From PGYR01 sp041675005 (lineage in GTDB: Bacteria; Bacteroidota; Ignavibacteria; Kapaibacteriales; UBA2268): a stretch of 64,000 nucleotides of DNA. Location of the stretch: NCBI GenBank assembly GCA_041675005.1, contig JBAYUQ010000001.1, positions 516,144-580,143 on the forward strand, given 5' to 3'. Made by a program: the position numbers and the translations under genes. Each line of letters begins with the position of its first letter. The stretch's first letter is position 1. The notes below the pieces were generated by a model. It saw only the letters and a list, made by a program, of their open reading frames with translations, did no database searches and was not told the DNA's origin. Shown here piece after piece: positions 17,612-26,550 of the stretch.

Positions 17612-20600
17612 ATGAAAAGACTATTATTTTCCATTTTTTTATTAACATTTGTAAATTTACATCTCATTTTGGTTTCAGCAGAAGAAGATAAGGTTGAAGA
17701 TATTAATAATTCATCAACTTATTCTGGATTGAAATTTAGATCGATAGGACCAGCAATAGCATCTGGTAGGGTTATAGATTTAGCGGTTAATCAAAACAAT
17801 TATGATGAATTTTACGTCGCAGTTGCGTCGGGCGGTGTTTGGAAAACTACAAATCATGGAACTACTTTCATACCAATATTCGATAATGAAAATTCTTATT
17901 CAATAGGATGTATCTCAATAGACCCTAATAATTCAAATGTAATATGGGTTGGTTCAGGTGAGAAAAATTCACAAAGAAGTGTTTCCTATGGCGATGGTGT
18001 ATATAAGTCTGAAGATGGTGGTCAAAGTTGGAAAAATGTTGGTTTAAAAAACTCTGAACACATTGGTAAAATAATAATAGACCCTAATAATTCAAATATA
18101 GTTTGGGTTGCAGCTCAAGGGCCACTGTGGAAAGAAGGTGGTGATCGAGGTTTATACAAAACAACAGATGGCGGAAAAACTTGGGGAAAGTCGTTAGAAA
18201 TTTCTGAAAATACTGGTGTTTCAGATATAGTAATGGATCCAAGAGATTCAAAAGTACTCTATGCTTCAGCATATCAAAGAAGAAGACATGTTTGGACTTT
18301 AATAAATGGTGGTCCCGAAGGTGCCATATATAAAACAGTTGATAGTGGTAAAACTTGGGATAAATTAACAAAAGGTTTACCAACAGGAGATATTGGTAGA
18401 ATAGGTTTAGCTATATCAAATGTTGACCCTGATTATGTCTATGCAATAATAGAAGCAACAGAGAGCAATGGAGGTTTCTTCAAATCTACAGATAGAGGGG
18501 CTTCATGGTCTAAACAAAGTGACCACGTTTCAGGTAGCCCTCAGTATTATCAAGTAATAGTGACTCATCCACATAATAAAGACATTGTTTACTCACTTAG
18601 CACTTATACTCAGGTTACTTACGATGGAGGTAAAACATTTAGTACTTTACCTTTGAGTGAGAAACACGTAGATGACCATGCAATATGGATAAACCCTGAT
18701 AATCCAGATAATATGTTTATTGGATGTGATGGAGGTTTATACGAGACTTATGATGGAGCTAATAATTGGAGATTCTTTGAAAACTTACCAATAACTCAAT
18801 TCTACAGAGTTTCTGTTGATAATGACTACCCTTTTTATAATGTATATGGAGGAACTCAGGATAATAATACTCTTGGTGGCCCTTCGAGGACTATTTCTGA
18901 TAATGGAATAAAGAATGAAGATTGGATATTTACTATTGGTGGAGATGGTTTTAAAACAGTTATTGACCCCAAAGACCCTAATATTGTATATTCTCAACCA
19001 CAATACGGTTTTTTAGTCCGTTATGATAAGAAAAGTGGTGAATTCACAGGTATTCAACCAGAACCTGAAAAAGATGAAATACTTAAATGGAATTGGAATT
19101 CTCCCGTTATAATTAGTCCACATGACCATAAAACACTATACTTTGCAGCTAACAAACTATTTAAATCTACGGACAGAGGTGATTCTTGGACAAAGATTAG
19201 TGAAGATATGACTAGAAAAATAGATAGAAATACTCTGAAAGTAATGGGTAAGATTTGGCCACCTGAAGCAGTTGCTAAGAATCAATCTACTTCTGTTTAT
19301 GGTAATATTGTTTCACTTGATGAATCACCATTAGAAAAAGGTCTGCTTTACGTAGGTACAGATGATGGATTAATCCAAGTTTCTAAAGATGATGGTAAAA
19401 ACTGGAACAAAGTAGCAACTTTTACATCAATTCCAGAGACCACTTATGTATCAGATATAACTGCTTCGCTTCATAATGAAAATGTAGTTTATGCTACTTT
19501 CGATAATAGAAAAAATGGAGATTTCAAACCTTATATAATAATGAGTAAAGATATGGGAAGTAGCTGGACTAGTATAACTGGTAATCTACCAGAAAACTTA
19601 CCTGTACACTCTATAGTTCAAGATCATATAGACAAGGATTTACTGTTCATAGGAACAGAATTCGGAGTTTATTTTACAAAAGATAACGGAAAAAACTGGG
19701 TCAAATTCTCTAATGGATTACCAACTATAAGTATAAGAGAAATTGACGTACAAAGAAGAGAAAATGATTTAGCAATAGCGAGTTTTGGTAGAGGGTTTTA
19801 TATTCTTGATAACTATTCACCTATTCGTGAAGTTAATAAAGATATACTAGAGAAAGAAGCTCATATATTCAAAGTTAAAGATGCATTAATGTTTATTGAA
19901 GACCGTTCAAAAGGTAGAAACAGCTTAGGCAAGACCTATTATAGAGCTGAAAATCCAGAATTTGGAGTTAATATTACATATTATTTGAAAGAAGGATATG
20001 AGACTTTAAAATCTAAAAGATTAAAAGATGATAAGGATAAAAAGGAAAATTATAATTATCCTAGTTTTGATCAACTTGAGAAAGAAGATATTGAAGAATC
20101 ACCATATTTACTCTTCACATTCAAAGATATGAGTGGCAATGTAGTAAGAAGATTAAAAAAATCAATGACTAAAGGAATTAACAGATTAACATGGAATCTT
20201 AGATATGCTGATACAGCACCTCTTGCTACTAACAGTACTTCAGAAAAATATTCAGGAATGCCTGTACTACCTGGAGACTATACAGTAGAACTACAAAAAG
20301 TTCATAATGGATTAATAACAGAATTAGTTAGTCCGGTTAAATTCACAGCAAAAACCATTGATAACAGATCACTACCTGCAGAGAATAATAATGATTTGGT
20401 AGAAATGCAAAAGAACGCATTTGAAATTAGAAGAGTACTAATTGGAGCAGATAAATATCTTGAAGAAGCATCTTCACAGCTTAACTTGCTACATAATACA
20501 ATAATAAATTACGTTAATTCAGATTTAAGAAACTTAGAAAAAATCAAAAATACTGAAGATAAAATATACGAAATCAAGAAAGTTCTTAACGGGAACAATT

Positions 20601-20851
20601 CATTACAGAAAAGGGCTAGTGCATTTGTACCTGGTCTAAATGATAGGTTAGGTAATTTACTTTATAGTTTTTGGTACTCTAGTTCGTCTCCTACTAAAAC
20701 TCAATTAAAGACTATCGCAATTATTAGGGATGAATTTAAGAATATTGAAACAGAAATGAATAATGTAGATAATACGATTCAAATGATAACTAAAGATTTG
20801 GAAAGTAAGAACTCTCCATGGTTACCAGGGAGAGTTCCTAAATTGAAATAA
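17612..20851 (+). CDS. Exported sortilin-like (VPS10/BNR) beta-propeller protein
   Basis: A 1079-aa secreted protein with a signal peptide (about 24 residues, ending LVSAEE). It starts with the LKFRSIGPAIASGRV motif typical of the bacterial VPS10/glycosyl-hydrolase-like propeller family. At least eight Asp-box loops are readable: SEDGGQSW, TTDGGKTW, TVDSGKTW, STDRGASW, STDRGDSW, SKDDGKNW, SKDMGSSW and TKDNGKNW. This predicts one or two large propellers over residues ~40-750, followed by an alpha-helical C-terminal region. The propeller family is usually periplasmic or outer-membrane associated. The catalytic or binding role is not known, and no catalytic residues could be named. AAAAGGA lies 8 bases before ATG. 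It has its own promoter and converges with the YfcC gene. Confidence 0.85.
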   Translation: MKRLLFSIFLLTFVNLHLILVSAEEDKVEDINNSSTYSGLKFRSIGPAIASGRVIDLAVNQNNYDEFYVAVASGGVWKTTNHGTTFIPIFDNENSYSIGCISIDPNNSNVIWVGSGEKNSQRSVSYGDGVYKSEDGGQSWKNVGLKNSEHIGKIIIDPNNSNIVWVAAQGPLWKEGGDRGLYKTTDGGKTWGKSLEISENTGVSDIVMDPRDSKVLYASAYQRRRHVWTLINGGPEGAIYKTVDSGKTWDKLTKGLPTGDIGRIGLAISNVDPDYVYAIIEATESNGGFFKSTDRGASWSKQSDHVSGSPQYYQVIVTHPHNKDIVYSLSTYTQVTYDGGKTFSTLPLSEKHVDDHAIWINPDNPDNMFIGCDGGLYETYDGANNWRFFENLPITQFYRVSVDNDYPFYNVYGGTQDNNTLGGPSRTISDNGIKNEDWIFTIGGDGFKTVIDPKDPNIVYSQPQYGFLVRYDKKSGEFTGIQPEPEKDEILKWNWNSPVIISPHDHKTLYFAANKLFKSTDRGDSWTKISEDMTRKIDRNTLKVMGKIWPPEAVAKNQSTSVYGNIVSLDESPLEKGLLYVGTDDGLIQVSKDDGKNWNKVATFTSIPETTYVSDITASLHNENVVYATFDNRKNGDFKPYIIMSKDMGSSWTSITGNLPENLPVHSIVQDHIDKDLLFIGTEFGVYFTKDNGKNWVKFSNGLPTISIREIDVQRRENDLAIASFGRGFYILDNYSPIREVNKDILEKEAHIFKVKDALMFIEDRSKGRNSLGKTYYRAENPEFGVNITYYLKEGYETLKSKRLKDDKDKKENYNYPSFDQLEKEDIEESPYLLFTFKDMSGNVVRRLKKSMTKGINRLTWNLRYADTAPLATNSTSEKYSGMPVLPGDYTVELQKVHNGLITELVSPVKFTAKTIDNRSLPAENNNDLVEMQKNAFEIRRVLIGADKYLEEASSQLNLLHNTIINYVNSDLRNLEKIKNTEDKIYEIKKVLNGNNSLQKRASAFVPGLNDRLGNLLYSFWYSSSSPTKTQLKTIAIIRDEFKNIETEMNNVDNTIQMITKDLESKNSPWLPGRVPKLK

Positions 20852-20863
20852 GTTTCAGTTTTT

Positions 20864-22267
20864 TTATAATGACCAAACATCAAAAGATGTGGCTATTGCA
20901 AGCATAACAAAAGCGAATAAGAATAAAATTACCATTAGCGGAAGTATCCATTTTAACCAAGTGTTATAAGGTACTTTCGCTATTTCTAATATACCCATAG
21001 TTACGCCAGAAGTTGGTATTATAAAATTAGTAATACCATCACCGAATTGATAAGCTAATACAGATGTCTGTCTAGAAATACCCAATACATCAGACAAAGG
21101 TGCCATTATCGGCATTGTTAAAGCTGCTTGACCAGAACCTGACGGAACAATAAAATTCAATGCACTTTGCACTAAGAACATAATTTCTACACTTATTACT
21201 TTAGGTAAGCCTTCTGCTACATTAGCAATACTGAAAAGCATAGTATCGATTATCATACCATTTTCTGCTATAATTAGAGCCCCTTTAGCTAGACCAATAA
21301 GTATCGCTGGGACAATCATGTCTTTAGCACCATCTAAAAATGAAGCTATTATTTCATCAGGGTTTAATCTATAGATTATAGCCGAAAATAGTCCTAATGC
21401 AATAAACAAACCACTTATTTCAGCAATATACCAACTGTAATTAGTGACACCATATACAAGTACGCCCAAAGAAAAGACTAACCCAATTATTATTATCTTT
21501 CTTTTCAAATTGAATACCATTTCATCTTGAGTCAAACCTTTTAACTTATCACCGTATTCTATTTTACCTACTACCGATTTACTTGGGTCTTTTCTCACTT
21601 TTTCAGCGTAACGATATACGAAAATTATAGCAAGTAATGTCATGGTAAACCATACTATAAGTCTATAAACCATACCACTAAATAAAGGATCTATGCCAGC
21701 AATACCTTGTGCAATCCCAACTGTAAAAGGATTCATAAATGCTCCTGCAAAGCCAACACCTGCACCTATAAATGGTATTGCAATACCTACTATTGGGTCA
21801 TAGCCTAGAGCTATAGCTAATGGTATTGTAACCATCAAAAATACGAGTACTTCCTCTGCCATTCCAAATGTGGCTCCACCAATAGAAAATAATAACATCA
21901 ATAATGGTATTACCAAATGCCTAAGTGCTTCTTTCTTTTTAGTCATTTCTATTACTTGATATAAACCTGCATTAATGGCACCAGTTCGATTAATTATTGA
22001 AAAAGCTCCACCAACTAAGAAAACAAATGCAATAATATCAGATGCAGAAACAAATCCTTCTAAAGGAGCTAGAAACAACTCTAACCCTTGATAGTTGGGT
22101 TCTACTTCTCTGTATGAGTCAGGAATTACTACACTTTTAGTCATTCCACTAACTTCTATTGTCTTTGTGTCATATTTGCCAGCTGGAATTATCCATGTCA
22201 TAATAACTAACGATACAAGTACAATTGAAACTAATAATAATGAGTGCGGAAACTTTTTTACTTTCAC
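20864..22267 (-). CDS. YfcC-family transporter (GTG start)
   Basis: An inner-membrane transporter of the YfcC/ArgE-type family (C4-dicarboxylate anaerobic carrier-like superfamily), 467 aa with about 12 membrane helices. It starts KKFPHSLLLVSIVLVSLVIM, followed by the family element WIIPAGKYD, and has a conserved GAFMNPFTVGIAQGIAG loop and a late PSGSGQAALTMPIMAPL motif. The substrate is not known; relatives are tied to basic amino acid or dicarboxylate movement. The start codon is GTG, sharing its first base with the TAG stop of the upstream histidine kinase (TAGTG). This is a strong sign of translational coupling, so the kinase and transporter are probably made together. Confidence 0.82.
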   Translation of the reverse strand: MKVKKFPHSLLLVSIVLVSLVIMTWIIPAGKYDTKTIEVSGMTKSVVIPDSYREVEPNYQGLELFLAPLEGFVSASDIIAFVFLVGGAFSIINRTGAINAGLYQVIEMTKKKEALRHLVIPLLMLLFSIGGATFGMAEEVLVFLMVTIPLAIALGYDPIVGIAIPFIGAGVGFAGAFMNPFTVGIAQGIAGIDPLFSGMVYRLIVWFTMTLLAIIFVYRYAEKVRKDPSKSVVGKIEYGDKLKGLTQDEMVFNLKRKIIIIGLVFSLGVLVYGVTNYSWYIAEISGLFIALGLFSAIIYRLNPDEIIASFLDGAKDMIVPAILIGLAKGALIIAENGMIIDTMLFSIANVAEGLPKVISVEIMFLVQSALNFIVPSGSGQAALTMPIMAPLSDVLGISRQTSVLAYQFGDGITNFIIPTSGVTMGILEIAKVPYNTWLKWILPLMVILFLFAFVMLAIATSFDVWSL

Positions 22268-24708
22268 TAATTCAATCCTTTTAATGTCTGTTGTATTTCT
22301 TCTTTACTTACGAACTTAGCATTTCTATTCATAGGAACTGTGAATTTGAAAGTAGCTCCATGACCATATATACTTTCTGCCCATATATCTCCCCTGTTTA
22401 TATTAACAAACTCTTTACAAAGTAATAAACCCAAACCAGTTCCAGATTCCTTCATAGTTCCAGGTGTTGATATCTGTTCTTCAATCTTAAATAACTTTTC
22501 TAAAGATTTTTCTGGAATACCAACTCCATTATCTTTTATTTCTATAATTGCATATTCATTAACTATATAAAATGAGAGCTCTATTGTCCCATTTTCATTA
22601 CTGAATTTGATTGAATTGGATAATAGATTTCTTACGACAGTTTCTATCATGTTCCTATCGGCATATACTTTATATGGTGAATTAATATGATTAATGATAC
22701 TAACATTTTTATTATCAGCTGAACCAAAACTTAAATCAACAACGTCTCTTATAATTTCACCTACATTTACATCATCAGGATCATAATTCATAGATTTACT
22801 TTGAGCCATAGCCCAATGAAGTAAATTCTCTAGTAAATCATAAGCATGATTTGAAGTCTTATAGATTCCTTTAAGATGATCTTTCTTTTTATCATCATTT
22901 AGATTATCGAAATAATTAAGCATCAAATCAGCACTAAAGCCAATCGAATGCATAGGGTTCTTCAAATCATGTGCTATAATTGAAATAAATTTATCTTTTG
23001 TGGTATTTGAGTGTCTTAGTGTAGATTCACTCTTACGCAAGTTTTCATTTAATTCAAGCAACCTAGCATTTTGCCCCTCTATTGTGATATTGCTCACAAC
23101 TAATACATTGGTTGCTCTCTTTCTGAAATAGAACAATACCATTAGAACAATAATTACTAATAAAGAGAATAATGATGTTAATATGAACGATTGTCTTTCT
23201 AATTCTGCTCTCTCTTTTTGTAGTCTATTAACTGTTTTAAGAGCTTCGTTCTCCTGATTTCTTTTCTCCATCTCATATACTGTTTGGAACTCTACCAGTT
23301 TGTCAGTCATTTCCAAATTGATTAGGGAATCAGACATATTCTTAAAGTTTTGATATGTGTTTAATGCAGATTCGAACCTATTGAATTTTTTATATAGTTC
23401 GTATAATAGATATATAGAGTTCTTCTCATCGTTTGAGTTCTCCTCATTTCTAGCAATTTCAATTGCTTTTAGTAAGTATTTCTCGGCTTCTTCAAACTTG
23501 TTTAATTTGGAGTATATCTCAGAAAACGAAGTAAGTGTATAGAACTCATAATTATCAAGACCGATTTTATTGATAATTGCTTCACTTTTTTTAATAATAT
23601 CTAAAGATTTCTCAACTGATCCTAATGACTTATAGTTTAAAGCCATATTATTATATATTATTGACTTTCCCTTTAAGCTAGCTTCATCATTTGCATTTCC
23701 TATCAAATCCAACGCTTGGTTATAAAAATCAAGAGATTTATTATAATCATTTTTCATATAGTAAACTAAACCAATTTTCAAATAATATTGAGCGATTATA
23801 GACTTTTTAGCTTTCTTATCTAAATTCTTTTGATTCTCAAAAATGCTTAAAGCCCGACGGTGATATTCAAGAGCTTTATCAAATTGCCCCATCGCTGTAT
23901 AAACTTTCGCTAATTGATCTAGGAAATCATCATTCAATGGGTTAATATTATACTTTCTTCTGAGTTCTAGCTCTTGAAAATAGTAATTAAGTGCTTTTTC
24001 ATACTTACCCATTTGAAAATATGAATTACCGATATAATTGAGATATGATATTTTTTCTTTTTCCATATCTAAATGTGTATATATTTCAATAACTTTTAAA
24101 CTATGTAAAATTACTTTTTGATATCTATTTAGTTTCAAATTAAGAAATGCAATTCTCTGGGAAAGAAATAGTAAATAATCGTAATCATAATTAATCTCCT
24201 CAGCTATTTTGAGAGCTTTCTCATAATAAACTTGAGATGTTTGCGGATTTACATCTCTGTACAAATCACCTAGTTGAAGATACGTTTTGAATCTGTAATC
24301 AAGATTTTCTTTAATATCCAATAAAATTAATGCATTAAAATAATGAGTCCTTGCACTATCAATAGACTTTTTAAAAGTAGATAAATTCAACTGAAATATA
24401 AATCCAATCCTGTATTCAGATTTTATAATACTTATTGTATCTTTTTTTTCAATTGAGTAATTCAATACCTGATATAAAAAGTCAATAGATTTTTTGGTAT
24501 CAATTTTGCTATAGTATTGCGATAAGTCTGTGAGAATATCTATTTTCACATTTGTTGGAAATCTATTTATGTTTTTTTCATAATAATCAATAGAATCAGA
24601 GGGAATTGAAGAAGATAATTTTCCATTTAATAATATTATAAAAAAAGGAATTAACAGAAAATAAATTTTTGTTAATTTTTTGTGGTTAATATTGTCCATT
24701 CCAGACAT
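22267..24708 (-). CDS. TPR-containing membrane sensor histidine kinase
   Basis: An 813-aa hybrid of TPR repeats and a histidine kinase. An N-terminal hydrophobic segment (IYFLLIPFFIILLNG) is followed by about eight TPR units (for example YLNYIGNSYFQMGKYEKALNY). A second membrane segment (about residues 515-540) and a coiled-coil of charged residues lead to the kinase. The H-box is SIIAHDLKNP with phosphoacceptor His580, then NLLSNSIKFS, DNGVGIP and GTGLGLLLCKEF. There is no receiver domain and no response regulator beside it. The TPR part is probably periplasmic and senses a peptide or protein ligand. Alternative start ATG lies three codons in. It ends TAGTG into the YfcC gene. Confidence 0.9.
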   Translation of the reverse strand: MSGMDNINHKKLTKIYFLLIPFFIILLNGKLSSSIPSDSIDYYEKNINRFPTNVKIDILTDLSQYYSKIDTKKSIDFLYQVLNYSIEKKDTISIIKSEYRIGFIFQLNLSTFKKSIDSARTHYFNALILLDIKENLDYRFKTYLQLGDLYRDVNPQTSQVYYEKALKIAEEINYDYDYLLFLSQRIAFLNLKLNRYQKVILHSLKVIEIYTHLDMEKEKISYLNYIGNSYFQMGKYEKALNYYFQELELRRKYNINPLNDDFLDQLAKVYTAMGQFDKALEYHRRALSIFENQKNLDKKAKKSIIAQYYLKIGLVYYMKNDYNKSLDFYNQALDLIGNANDEASLKGKSIIYNNMALNYKSLGSVEKSLDIIKKSEAIINKIGLDNYEFYTLTSFSEIYSKLNKFEEAEKYLLKAIEIARNEENSNDEKNSIYLLYELYKKFNRFESALNTYQNFKNMSDSLINLEMTDKLVEFQTVYEMEKRNQENEALKTVNRLQKERAELERQSFILTSLFSLLVIIVLMVLFYFRKRATNVLVVSNITIEGQNARLLELNENLRKSESTLRHSNTTKDKFISIIAHDLKNPMHSIGFSADLMLNYFDNLNDDKKKDHLKGIYKTSNHAYDLLENLLHWAMAQSKSMNYDPDDVNVGEIIRDVVDLSFGSADNKNVSIINHINSPYKVYADRNMIETVVRNLLSNSIKFSNENGTIELSFYIVNEYAIIEIKDNGVGIPEKSLEKLFKIEEQISTPGTMKESGTGLGLLLCKEFVNINRGDIWAESIYGHGATFKFTVPMNRNAKFVSKEEIQQTLKGLN

Positions 24709-24907
24709 CTATTTATTACTTTTGTTTAATCTTTGAATCATAAATAAATTTTTTTAAATTTTCCATATTGCCTTTCTCATTTCTTTAATATATATAAAGT
24801 TACTTGTTATTTCAATAAATAATTATTTTTTTTGGCATAAATATCGTTGTTATTAAACTAAAGTTAACAAGAAAAATATTAATAATTATAATTTATAGGT
24901 GATTTAG

Positions 24908-25216
24908 ATGGAAATTTTATTAGCAATCGTTTGGTATCTTGCATTAATTATGCCTGGCAACTATTATACAATGGAAAATATTTATGACATTGGACTGGAT
25001 AATCGTACATCAGTCGAATACATAGCAAACAATCATTTATCTGAAGCAGTTGACTTTTATGACACTTTCAATCCTGAAGATAATGGTGTGCTATTACCTG
25101 CTTATTGGGATAAAGAGCCTGTTGACCATACGGATGAATCTTTAATTGATCCTTGGGATGATGATATTAGAAGAGACCCGAATGATACAACTAAAAAATT
25201 AAAAAATAGAAAGTAG
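24908..25216 (+). CDS. Small acidic protein of unknown function
   Basis: A 102-aa open frame with a hydrophobic N-terminus (ILLAIVWYLALIMPGNYY) that could be a membrane anchor or a cleaved signal, followed by a highly acidic tail (repeated D, E) and a basic end (KKLKNRK). No family was recognised. It has its own strong terminator at 25238 and a 199-base upstream region. This, with conserved codon use and a start that has nothing better upstream, supports it being a real gene. It could be an exported peptide, a small regulator or a lineage-specific envelope protein. Confidence 0.55.
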   Translation: MEILLAIVWYLALIMPGNYYTMENIYDIGLDNRTSVEYIANNHLSEAVDFYDTFNPEDNGVLLPAYWDKEPVDHTDESLIDPWDDDIRRDPNDTTKKLKNRK

Positions 25217-25237
25217 AAAGTAAGTCTGAAACTATAG

Positions 25238-25270
25238 AAAAGCTGTCCTAATTTGGACAGCTTTTTTTTT
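25238..25270. terminator. Bidirectional Rho-independent terminator
   Basis: The stem AGCTGTCC / GGACAGCT, extended by flanking A/T pairs, has a 6-nt loop. A long T tract follows on the plus strand and an A tract precedes it, so it can work in both directions between the small protein and crtZ. Confidence 0.85.
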
Positions 25271-25712
25271 ATTTAAAATACTTCGAATTAACAATTAACA
25301 TTCCAAATGACTCACCATCTTCTTTCCCCAAATGCTTGTGATGTGAATAATGAGCTTTTCTAAGAACTGATAGATAACGGCTTTTGGTTCGCTTAAACCA
25401 CTTCAATCTTTTGTGAATAAAGACTTCGTGAACTAAAAAATAAGCAATGCCATAGACAAGAATCCCCAATCCGATTGAGAAAAATACATAGGAAGTGTAT
25501 TCCGCTCCTAAAGCAAATAAAGTAATGCTTGGAATAGCGAATATAATAAAGAAAGCGTCATTTTTCTCAAAAAAGCCAGGTTCCTTTTGGTGATGATCTT
25601 TATGTAAAACCCATAAGAATCCATGCATAATATATTTATGGGTTAACCATGCTACAAATTCCATGAAAAGGAATGTTGCAACTACTAGAGATAAAGAAAT
25701 AAATATTTCCAT
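25269..25712 (-). CDS. crtZ: Beta-carotene hydroxylase (CrtZ-type)
   Basis: A 147-aa membrane di-iron hydroxylase of the fatty-acid hydroxylase superfamily. The histidine boxes are readable: HKYIMH, HKDHH, a later HEVFIH, and YSHHKH near the end. Four hydrophobic segments alternate with them. In the CrtZ family it adds 3-hydroxyl groups to beta-rings (zeaxanthin formation). It is the last gene of crtI-crtB-crtZ, one base after crtB, and its stop codon lies inside the terminator's T run. The short length matches bacterial CrtZ. The substrate assumes a cyclised carotenoid, but no lycopene cyclase gene is nearby. Confidence 0.88.
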   Translation of the reverse strand: MEIFISLSLVVATFLFMEFVAWLTHKYIMHGFLWVLHKDHHQKEPGFFEKNDAFFIIFAIPSITLFALGAEYTSYVFFSIGLGILVYGIAYFLVHEVFIHKRLKWFKRTKSRYLSVLRKAHYSHHKHLGKEDGESFGMLIVNSKYFK

Positions 25713-25713
25713 A

Positions 25714-26550
25714 TTATAATCTATTTATTGATATGTTAAATTTTGCTTTCGGCAACAAAAGCAATTTATGTAAATTTGATACACGTAACCTTTTCGCCAT
25801 TAGTTTTTCTATTTTTGAAGTTTTTATTTTTCTCAATAGAACTAAATAATATAAATAAGCAGTATAAACACCATACTTAGAATTTTTAGGTAGTTTTGAG
25901 ATTCCTATCAAGGCATGATCAAAATCGGCCTGTATATCTGCTTCGATAATCTTTTTCGAATCATCGTTTAGATTATTAAGTTCTACATTTGGGAAGTATG
26001 AGCGACCTAAATCATTCATGTCATCTTTCAAATCTCGAATAAAATTTACTTTTTGAAAAGCGGAACCCAGACTAATAGCATGTGATAGAAGTGAATCATA
26101 AAGTTTTTTATTTCCTTCTACATATACTTGTAAACACATTAACCCTACAACCTGAGCAGAACCATATATGTATTTTTCAAAGTTATCTTTATCATAATTA
26201 ATTTTTTTCAAGTCCATTCTCATACTTTCTAAAAAAGCATCGATGTGATTTCTATCTAAATTATATTCATGTACAGTACGTTGGAAACTATGCAAAACAG
26301 GATTCATACTAATTCTATGCTCTATAGCTTCATAAGTATCTGCTTCAAACTTATTCAATAAGTATTCTTGTTCATGCTCATGAAAAGTATCTACAATTTC
26401 ATCTGCCAAACGAACAAAACCATATATTGAATAAATATGGTCTCTTATTTTCTTATCCAAAAGCATAATTCCAATTGAAAATGAAGTAGAATACTTTGTA
26501 GTAACTATTTTACTTGCTTTTAGACAAACCTCTGTATAAATATCTGTCAT
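25714..26550 (-). CDS. crtB: Phytoene synthase CrtB
   Basis: This enzyme of the squalene/phytoene synthase family condenses two geranylgeranyl-PP into phytoene. It is 278 aa, with both aspartate-rich substrate-Mg motifs: VRLADEIVD in the first third and FIRDLKDDMNDLGRSYFP in the middle. The N-terminal YSTSFSIGIMLLDKKIRDHI matches CrtB closely. Its ATG overlaps the stop of crtI (ATGA), so the two are translationally coupled, and crtZ starts one base downstream. It sits in the cytoplasm at the membrane surface. Confidence 0.93.
   Translation of the reverse strand: MTDIYTEVCLKASKIVTTKYSTSFSIGIMLLDKKIRDHIYSIYGFVRLADEIVDTFHEHEQEYLLNKFEADTYEAIEHRISMNPVLHSFQRTVHEYNLDRNHIDAFLESMRMDLKKINYDKDNFEKYIYGSAQVVGLMCLQVYVEGNKKLYDSLLSHAISLGSAFQKVNFIRDLKDDMNDLGRSYFPNVELNNLNDDSKKIIEADIQADFDHALIGISKLPKNSKYGVYTAYLYYLVLLRKIKTSKIEKLMAKRLRVSNLHKLLLLPKAKFNISINRL

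Noticed and set aside
20810..20836. Stem AACTCTCC/GGAGAGTT at the end of the sortilin-like gene
   Set aside because: It lies inside the coding region and the T run begins about 20 bases later, so it is not a canonical terminator.
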